This document shows positions 59,018 to 64,000 of a DNA stretch of 64,000 bases, one piece after another. Made by a program: the position numbers and the translations under genes. The notes under the pieces were generated by a model. It was not told the origin of the DNA, did no database searches, and was given only the letters and a program-made list of their open reading frames with translations. This DNA comes from Paenarthrobacter sp. AR 02. GTDB taxonomy: Bacteria > Actinomycetota > Actinomycetes > Actinomycetales > Micrococcaceae. The first letter of the stretch is position 1; every line of letters starts with the position of its first letter. The stretch is from assembly GCF_021538675.1 (NCBI RefSeq), contig NZ_JAJUKH010000002.1, forward strand, positions 1 through 64,000. The letters run 5' to 3'.

Positions 59018-59308
59018 ATGGTCAGGTTGCCCCTCACACCCGCAGAGGCCGAGCGCGGACAGCGTCTCGGCGCCCTTTTGCGACGCGCCAGGGGAGGGAG
59101 GTCCATGCTTGAAACTGCCTTGGATGCAGGAGTTTCCCCTGAAACCCTCAGGAAGATCGAATCCGGAAGGGTAGCAACCCCCGCGTTCCCCACCGTGGCC
59201 GCGATCGCTGAGGTCCTTGGCTTGTCACTGGATGAAGTGTGGGCCGAGATCAACCAGCCCGAACCTGGGACCGTCCGGCGTGGCGAACGTGAAAGGCTCG
59301 CGTCCTAG
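59018..59308 (+). CDS. Small XRE-type helix-turn-helix regulator
   Basis: A 96-residue DNA-binding protein with one XRE domain: 'RLGALLRRARGGRSMLETALDAGVSPETLRKIESGR', then 'PTVAAIAEVLGLSLDEVW'. There is no ligand domain. It is divergent from map and its stop overlaps the stop of the XRE-cupin gene by 4 bases. Confidence 0.85.
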   Translation: MVRLPLTPAEAERGQRLGALLRRARGGRSMLETALDAGVSPETLRKIESGRVATPAFPTVAAIAEVLGLSLDEVWAEINQPEPGTVRRGERERLAS

Positions 59309-59892
59309 CCCTGGCGCTGCGGGCGTGCCCGCACGTGCATCCGCTCGCCCTGCTGACCGAAGAGCGTGAGCAGCTCAACCGGGTCCTTGGTGGCGCTCGC
59401 GAACCAATGTGGCGTCCGCGTATCGAATTCGGCCACCTCGCCGGGCTTCAGCACAAAGTCGTTCCCGCCCAGGACCAGTCGCAGCCGGCCGTTGAGGATG
59501 TACATCCAGTCGTAGCCATCGTGTGACTGCGGTTCCGGAGTTTCCTTGCCGGTGGCACCGCGGAGCACCATTTTGAAGGCCTGGATGCCGCCGGGCCGTC
59601 GGGTCAGGGGAAGAGCGGTTCCCCAGGGGTGGACGTGTGGCTTGAGGTGGATGCGGGGATCGCCCGTTTCCGGAGCGTCAATGAGCTCCTCCAGCGGGAT
59701 CTGATGGAGGCGCGCCAAGGGCAGGAGCAACTCCAGTGTGGGTTTCCGCTGCCCCGCCTCCAGTCGGGAGAGGGTGCTGACGGAGATGCCCGTGGCTTCC
59801 GAAGCTTCCGCGAGGGTCACGTTACGCTGCGTCCGCATGGCCCTCAGGCGCGGACCAACGGCGTCGAGCATGGAGCTGAAGTCTGTAGCCAT
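59305..59892 (-). CDS. XRE-cupin transcriptional regulator
   Basis: A 195-residue regulator with an N-terminal XRE helix-turn-helix ('GPRLRAMRTQRNVTLAEASEATGISVSTLSRLEAGQRKP') and a C-terminal cupin ('GYDWMYILNGRLRLVLGGNDFVLKPGEVAEFDTRTPHWF') that would sense a small molecule. ATG 59892 is chosen; the operator-like palindrome TTTGCC-n5-GGCAAA lies only 9 bases upstream, which fits autoregulation. It is divergent from the thioredoxin-reductase-like gene and probably its controller. Confidence 0.88.
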   Translation of the reverse strand: MATDFSSMLDAVGPRLRAMRTQRNVTLAEASEATGISVSTLSRLEAGQRKPTLELLLPLARLHQIPLEELIDAPETGDPRIHLKPHVHPWGTALPLTRRPGGIQAFKMVLRGATGKETPEPQSHDGYDWMYILNGRLRLVLGGNDFVLKPGEVAEFDTRTPHWFASATKDPVELLTLFGQQGERMHVRARPQRQG

Positions 59893-59900
59893 GGGATCAG

Positions 59901-59917
59901 TTTGCCATACCGGCAAA
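59901..59917. promoter_or_regulatory. Palindromic operator between XRE-cupin and oxidoreductase genes
   Basis: TTTGCC (59901-59906) and GGCAAA (59912-59917) are perfect inverse copies with an ATACC spacer. It is placed to block the XRE-cupin start and to act on the divergent gene. Confidence 0.6.
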
Positions 59918-59994
59918 TTTCTTTGCTGTTTCACGATGATGTGTCAAACCATGGAAGAAGCGGCGCAGGGCCGCTCCGATGACGTGGAGGCACA

Positions 59995-61011
59995 GTGGAA
60001 ACAGCAAACAGCCGGATGGCCGGACAGTACGACGTAGTGGTTGTTGGTGGTGGCGCAGCTGGGTTAAGTGCGGCCGTGAGTTTGGGCCGCGCCCTTCGCT
60101 CCGTTCTGGTGATCGACGCCGGGGAGCCCAGGAACGCGCCAGCGGCCGGCGTGCACAACTTCCTCTCCCGGGATGGAATCAACCCCACCGAGCTACTCAG
60201 CCTGGGGCGGGATGAGGCAATCCACTACGGGGCCGACGTCGTGGACGGGGAAGCCGTAGCGGCGCGTCTGACCGGGGAACAGCGTACGACGGCGGAACCG
60301 GGCACCGCAGCCCAGCCCGCCTTTGAGGTGGACCTGTCGGACGGCAGTACCGTGGCCGCCTGCCGCTTGCTGGTCACCACCGGCGTGGTGGATATCCTGC
60401 CCGATGTCGAAGGAATCCGTGAGCGCTGGGGCAAGGACGTCCTGCACTGCCCGTACTGCCATGGATGGGAAGTCAGGAACAAGGCAATCGGCATCCTGGG
60501 ATCCGTCCCCATGGCTTTGCACCAAACAATGCTGTTCCGCCAGTGGAGCCCTTCCATCACGCTGTTCCTCAACGACATTGTGGAGCCGACTGAGGAGCAG
60601 TGGGAACAACTCGCGGCCCGTGCCATCACTGTGGTTGAGGGCAAAGTCCGTTCCCTTGACGTTTCCGATGATGCGTTGGCCGGCGTGGTCCTGGAATCCG
60701 GAAAGGTGGTTCCCGTGGACGCCCTCGTGGCCGGACCGCGGGTGGAGGCACGGTCCGGAGTCCTTGAGTCCTTGGGTATCTCCACGGTGGAACACCCGAT
60801 GGGCGTGGGTCGCCACGTCGAAGTGAGCCAGCCCGGTGGTGCCACCTCCGTCCCCGGGGTGTATGCGGCCGGAAACGTCACCGACCTCACGGGCCAGGTC
60901 ATGGCTTCGGCGGCATCCGGCACCATGGCCGCGGCTGCCATCAACGCGGACCTGATGCTCGAAGAGACCACCCTCGCCGTGGAAGCTGCCCGGTTGGCTG
61001 TCCGAATGTGA
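59995..61011 (+). CDS. NAD(P)/FAD-dependent oxidoreductase, thioredoxin reductase-like
   Basis: A 338-residue flavoenzyme. 'VVVVGGGAAGLSAAVSLGRAL' is the FAD motif, 'LHCPYCHGWEVRNKAIGILG' holds a CxxC redox centre, and 'GVYAAGNVTDLTGQVMASAASG' is the second FAD motif. It belongs to the small thioredoxin-reductase-like group often found next to an XRE-cupin gene. The partner protein is unknown. GTG 59995 is preceded by GGAGG. Confidence 0.85.
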   Translation: METANSRMAGQYDVVVVGGGAAGLSAAVSLGRALRSVLVIDAGEPRNAPAAGVHNFLSRDGINPTELLSLGRDEAIHYGADVVDGEAVAARLTGEQRTTAEPGTAAQPAFEVDLSDGSTVAACRLLVTTGVVDILPDVEGIRERWGKDVLHCPYCHGWEVRNKAIGILGSVPMALHQTMLFRQWSPSITLFLNDIVEPTEEQWEQLAARAITVVEGKVRSLDVSDDALAGVVLESGKVVPVDALVAGPRVEARSGVLESLGISTVEHPMGVGRHVEVSQPGGATSVPGVYAAGNVTDLTGQVMASAASGTMAAAAINADLMLEETTLAVEAARLAVRM

Positions 61012-61078
61012 GCAAAAGGGTCGACGCAGGGATCGAGAGCGAGGAACATTAAAGGACAGCCGTTGAAGGAGGTTGGGT

Positions 61079-61294
61079 ATGTGCTACGCGTACTATGACG
61101 ACTTCGAGCGGCGCACGAAGAAGGACTCCGCGCGCAAGCCCGAGACGCACACGTCTGAGCCAGTGAAGGAAACGGAAGCCCCAGCAGAAAGCCGTCCGCG
61201 GACGGAAGGAACGTTGTGGACTTTCCTGGCCCGCCGTCGCAGGGAATTCGAGGTTTCCGAACCGAAGATCGACCGCATCCGCGAGAAAGTCTAG
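61079..61294 (+). CDS. Small conserved-looking hypothetical protein
   Basis: A 71-residue hydrophilic protein: 'MCYAYYDDFERRTKK', a Glu/Pro/Thr-rich linker, then 'WTFLARRRREFEVSEPKIDRIREKV', a basic helix. ATG 61079 is set by AAGGAGG 6 bases upstream, one of the best ribosome sites in the window. No family is recognised. A terminator follows. Confidence 0.7.
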   Translation: MCYAYYDDFERRTKKDSARKPETHTSEPVKETEAPAESRPRTEGTLWTFLARRRREFEVSEPKIDRIREKV

Positions 61295-61331
61295 GCGCCG
61301 TCCTGGACTGACCCGAAGAACCGATCCACTG

Positions 61332-61357
61332 AAAGGCGCTGCCCCGGCAGCGCCTTT
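61332..61357 (+). terminator. Terminator after the small protein gene
   Basis: AAAGGCGCTGCC (61332-61343) pairs perfectly with GGCAGCGCCTTT (61346-61357). The stem has A-runs and T-runs on both sides, so it can act in both directions and may also end the flagellar operon. Confidence 0.85.
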
Positions 61358-61358
61358 C

Positions 61359-61399
61359 CGCTGCGCGTGACCGGCGCTGCGCGTGACCGGCGCTGCGCG
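61359..61399 (+). repeat. Short GC-rich tandem repeat
   Basis: The 16-base unit CGCTGCGCGTGACCGG occurs at 61359-61374 and 61375-61390, with a 9-base partial third copy. It lies between the terminator and the fliW end. Confidence 0.75.
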
Positions 61400-61449
61400 G
61401 GATCGCCCTACGCGGGACCCGCTATAAAAACGCCGGAACGCGAATCTTC

Positions 61450-61833
61450 CTACCGTGCCAGCTCTGCCCGGAGCGGATACACGGCGCCGTCCAGGATCAC
61501 TTGGAGGCACGTGCCCTCCGCGTTGACCAGGAGTGGTGCCATCAGGTTCACGGTGGTCTTCTCCGACGCCGGGTTGACCACTACCAGGACCATTGCGTTG
61601 GCAACACTGGCCAGACCCAGCGCATCCAACGACGCCGCGGGAATGGCTGGCTCGTAATCGGGGACATACACGGAGGCGTCAGCTACGAACATCCGGGCGC
61701 GCGGCTCAGCCACTTCCAGGGCGTAGAGTCCTTCTGCTCCGGCGATGCCGCGCAGCGAGAACCCCTCGGCCGATTCCAGCCCGGGCATGGGGGAGGCGAA
61801 AGTCAGGGTGTCGAACGCCAGTGCCGTGCTCAT
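61450..61833 (-). CDS. fliW: Flagellar assembly factor FliW
   Basis: A 127-residue beta-barrel protein that binds flagellin and, in Bacillus, sequesters the translational repressor CsrA. 'FASPMPGLESAEGFSLRGIAG', 'VYVPDYEPAIP', and the late 'NLMAPLLVNAEGTCLQVIL' (a form of the N-x-x-A-P-x-x-x-N motif) are diagnostic. Its start overlaps the flgL stop by 4 bases. No csrA gene follows, which is unusual because fliW and csrA are commonly adjacent. Confidence 0.9.
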   Translation of the reverse strand: MSTALAFDTLTFASPMPGLESAEGFSLRGIAGAEGLYALEVAEPRARMFVADASVYVPDYEPAIPAASLDALGLASVANAMVLVVVNPASEKTTVNLMAPLLVNAEGTCLQVILDGAVYPLRAELAR

Positions 61834-62717
61834 CGGAGGAAGTCCATCAGCGTCGGCTGGAGCACCTTGGCCGAGACGGCAAGTGCCACCTGATAGTTGG
61901 TTTCCTGCAATTTCAAATCCATGACCGCCTTTCCCAAGTCCATGTCTTCGACACGCGACCTTTGAGTTTCCAGCGTAGCCTTCATCCCCTCCAGCGAGTC
62001 CTGGGCCTGCCCGAGCCGCGTTTGCCGCATGCCAACATCGGAGCGGCCGTCGATCACGGCTTTGATGCGGTCGCCGAGCGCGGCCAGCCGGGCATTGGGG
62101 TCCGCGCCGGAACGGATGTCGGCGACGACGTCACTCACCAGGGCGAAAACAGAGCCGGCGCCATCGCCGAAGATCGCTCCGCCGTCGGAATCCACGCGCA
62201 CAGTCCGGGCGGCGTCAACGCGACGTTCCACGGACCCGCCGGCCGTGCCCATGAACGCTGGCGGAGTTGTGTTCGTAAACGCACCCACGGTGTCCGAGTT
62301 GCCGGCGAAGACGTTGCGGCCCAGGTACTGCGTGTTGGCCTGGTTCAGGAGGTCCTTGCCCAGGCCTTCGATCTCGACGGCGATGGCCTCCTTCGCGCTG
62401 CTGTTGAGGGTGCCGTTGGAGGCCTGGATGACGAGGTCCCGGACGCGGTTGAGGATGTTGGTGGACTGCCCTAAAGCGGTATCGGCAGCCGCGAGCCAGC
62501 CATTGCCGTCGCTGATGTTGGAGCCGTATTGTGTGGCCGCACTGAGTTGTGCGCGCATTGCGATGGCTTGGGCGGCACCGGCGGGGTCGTCGGAAGGGCG
62601 GCTGATGTTTTTCAGTGTCTGGGCCCGTTCCTGCAACTCTGCAAGCCGGGATTGGGCGGTCTGGAGATTCCGCTGCGCGGAAGCTGACATCATCTGGTTG
62701 GTGACGCGATTGAGCAT
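61830..62717 (-). CDS. flgL: Flagellar hook-filament junction protein FlgL
   Basis: A 295-residue protein that joins hook to filament outside the cell. The flagellin-like N-terminal D0/D1 domain ('MLNRVTNQMMSASAQRNLQTAQSRLAELQERAQTLKNISRPSDDPAG') and C-terminal coiled region ('LAVSAKVLQPTLMDFLR') are complete. There is no signal peptide, as expected for flagellar type III export. It follows flgK by 3 bases. Confidence 0.93.
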   Translation of the reverse strand: MLNRVTNQMMSASAQRNLQTAQSRLAELQERAQTLKNISRPSDDPAGAAQAIAMRAQLSAATQYGSNISDGNGWLAAADTALGQSTNILNRVRDLVIQASNGTLNSSAKEAIAVEIEGLGKDLLNQANTQYLGRNVFAGNSDTVGAFTNTTPPAFMGTAGGSVERRVDAARTVRVDSDGGAIFGDGAGSVFALVSDVVADIRSGADPNARLAALGDRIKAVIDGRSDVGMRQTRLGQAQDSLEGMKATLETQRSRVEDMDLGKAVMDLKLQETNYQVALAVSAKVLQPTLMDFLR

Positions 62718-62720
62718 GGC

Positions 62721-64000
62721 TTACCTTCCCACCAATCCGGTGCGGTTGATCAGGACATCCAGGGCTTCGTCGATTGCGGTCATGACGCGCGCCGCGGCCT
62801 GGTAGGCGTGTTGGCTCGCGAGGAGTGCGACGTTCTCCTCATCAAGGCTCACCGAGGCGGCCGACGAACGCTGCCCGACGGCGGCCACAGTCGCCGCGTC
62901 TGCCAGCTGCGAGTGCTGCTGGGCTGATTTGGAGGCCATCCCAATGCCTGCCACCACTCCATTCCAGAAGGTGTCAGGCGCGCCCGGCTTCGAACCGATT
63001 TGGGCCACCGCATCCGCGATGCTGCCGTCCAAGGAGCCGGCGCCGGGTGCGCCGGTCGCGATTCCCGCGGCATTGGTGGGAACCACGCGCAGGGACAGTG
63101 CCACGGGGACGCCGGGCGTGCTGGTGAAGAAGTCCAGGTTGCCGGCAGCCGTGGAGGTCTGGCCCGTCCGGTGGATTGCGTTGACGTCGTTCATCAGTTG
63201 GGTGGCGAAGGCGTTGTAAGCCTCTGCAGCTTCGGCGATCGGGCCGCCTGTTCCGGCTCCCTTGCTTCCCGGCGCCGCGGGAGCCAGGAGTGAGACAGCT
63301 CCGGCGAGTTGGCCGCCGTCGAGGTTTACCGCCAGGCCGGCACGGTCCGCCCACTCCAGCTGCACCGGCTGTCCGGGGCCGCCCATGGAGGTTTGTCCGG
63401 CCAGCGTCAATGCGCTGTGCGAGGTCCCGGACACCAATGCGTTGCCTCCGACGAAGACGTCCGCGGTGCCGTCCGGATTCTCGCGGACGGTGCCACCTGC
63501 CAGCGTGGCTATGGCCTCGGTCATCTGGTTCCTCGTGTCGATAAGTTCGTTCGCGGAACCCCCGGAGGCCAGGACCGAGCGGATGGTGGCGTTCAATTCG
63601 GCCACCTTGCCTGCGGTGGCGTTCAGTTCGTCCACAGTGGCAGAGGCTTCTCCACGAACCCGGCTCCACTGGGCGTCGAGCGCTTTGTAACCAGCTGAGA
63701 CGGTTTCGCTAAGGGTGGCGGCCGCTTCGAGCAAGACCGACGCCGGAGCGGATTCGCCCGGGTGGTTCGAAACCCCCTGCCATGACGCCCAAAAGGTGTG
63801 CAACGCCGTCGAAATCCCGTGGGGGCCGGGTTCCTGCAGTGCATCTTCGAGGCGCTGGAGTTCCGTGGACCGGATCCCCGCGAAACCGGACTGGGCCCCG
63901 GTCCTGCGAACCCCGGCGTCCAGGAAGCTGCTGCCGAGCCGGGCGATACCGTCCACCGAGACGCCCTGGCCGGCCTGGCCCGTGGCCGGGTTCAGCCCAA
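62721..64000 (-). CDS. flgK: Flagellar hook-associated protein FlgK, 5' end cut by the window
   Basis: About 426 residues are visible; the frame stays open to base 64000 and the first part lies outside. Just inside the edge the frame reads 'GLNPATGQAGQGVSVDGIARLGSSFLDA', a FlgK pattern that normally follows about 60-70 N-terminal residues. The C-terminus ends 'DEENVALLASQHAYQAAARVMTAIDEALDVLI', the typical D0 helix with the family's 'QxAYxAxAxVI' pattern. It caps the hook and begins the visible flgK-flgL-fliW operon. Confidence 0.9.
   Translation of the reverse strand, partial: GLNPATGQAGQGVSVDGIARLGSSFLDAGVRRTGAQSGFAGIRSTELQRLEDALQEPGPHGISTALHTFWASWQGVSNHPGESAPASVLLEAAATLSETVSAGYKALDAQWSRVRGEASATVDELNATAGKVAELNATIRSVLASGGSANELIDTRNQMTEAIATLAGGTVRENPDGTADVFVGGNALVSGTSHSALTLAGQTSMGGPGQPVQLEWADRAGLAVNLDGGQLAGAVSLLAPAAPGSKGAGTGGPIAEAAEAYNAFATQLMNDVNAIHRTGQTSTAAGNLDFFTSTPGVPVALSLRVVPTNAAGIATGAPGAGSLDGSIADAVAQIGSKPGAPDTFWNGVVAGIGMASKSAQQHSQLADAATVAAVGQRSSAASVSLDEENVALLASQHAYQAAARVMTAIDEALDVLINRTGLVGR

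Overview
The window is high-GC DNA with actinobacterial habits: GTG and TTG starts, several genes with a TAnnnT box directly before the start codon, UgpC-type sugar ATPases, DUF4193 and DUF4032 proteins, and flagellar genes. The gene content suits a soil Micrococcaceae member of the Arthrobacter/Paenarthrobacter type. This is inferred from gene content, not from a database comparison. The left edge is the 5S rRNA end of an rRNA operon. The right edge cuts flgK.

Layout. 1-1212: 5S rRNA, terminator, SRPBCC protein and GNAT acetyltransferase. 1238-4153: LacI regulator and GH13 alpha-glucosidase with two LacI-type operators. 4294-17584: a FAD-linked oxidase, then an apparent GntR regulon made of a CynX/NimT-type exporter, an Opp-type ABC importer, two amidohydrolases and the GntR gene; four TTGGTATACCAA-like sites sit at its promoters. 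17592-24336: DUF4032 protein with GH20 hexosaminidase, a UgpC-type ATPase, and otsA-otsB for trehalose. 24513-31272: DsbA-like protein, tRNA-Thr, Fic protein, hydrolase, rifampin ADP-ribosyltransferase (arr), a pseudo-HPt protein beside a TasA-like secreted protein, and an SDR. 31388-39026: a fructan locus with LacI, MalFG-type permeases, a sugar-binding lipoprotein, a cytoplasmic GH32 and a divergent Tat-exported GH32; three near-identical operators overlie the two divergent promoters. 39166-45484: RecQ-like helicase, NAD(P)HX dehydratase, histidine phosphatase, NDH-2, YqeY-like and DUF72 proteins.

45574-52620 is a complete seven-gene set matching the actinobacterial hydroxycinnamate (cou) pathway: MarR repressor, SDR, amidohydrolase, acyl-CoA dehydrogenase, MaoC hydratase, MHS transporter and CoA ligase. 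The genes would import a phenylpropanoid acid, activate it with CoA, and shorten its side chain without a thiolase, by hydrolytic release of acetyl-CoA. It is followed by two 32-bp-period tandem arrays in opposite orientation (52636-52842).

52970-61294 holds DUF805, L-2-hydroxyglutarate oxidase, DUF4193, a secreted AMIN-like protein, an APC permease with two palindromic operators, methionine aminopeptidase, two XRE regulators and a thioredoxin-reductase-like enzyme. 61450-64000 is the end of a flagellar operon (flgK partial, flgL, fliW) read leftward, with no csrA after fliW.

Most of the window is ordinary chromosome. The parts most worth a second look are the GntR amidohydrolase/Opp regulon (substrate unknown, one amidohydrolase lacking the HxH metal motif), the pseudo-HPt/TasA pair, the single-transcript cou cluster and the 32-bp inverted arrays.
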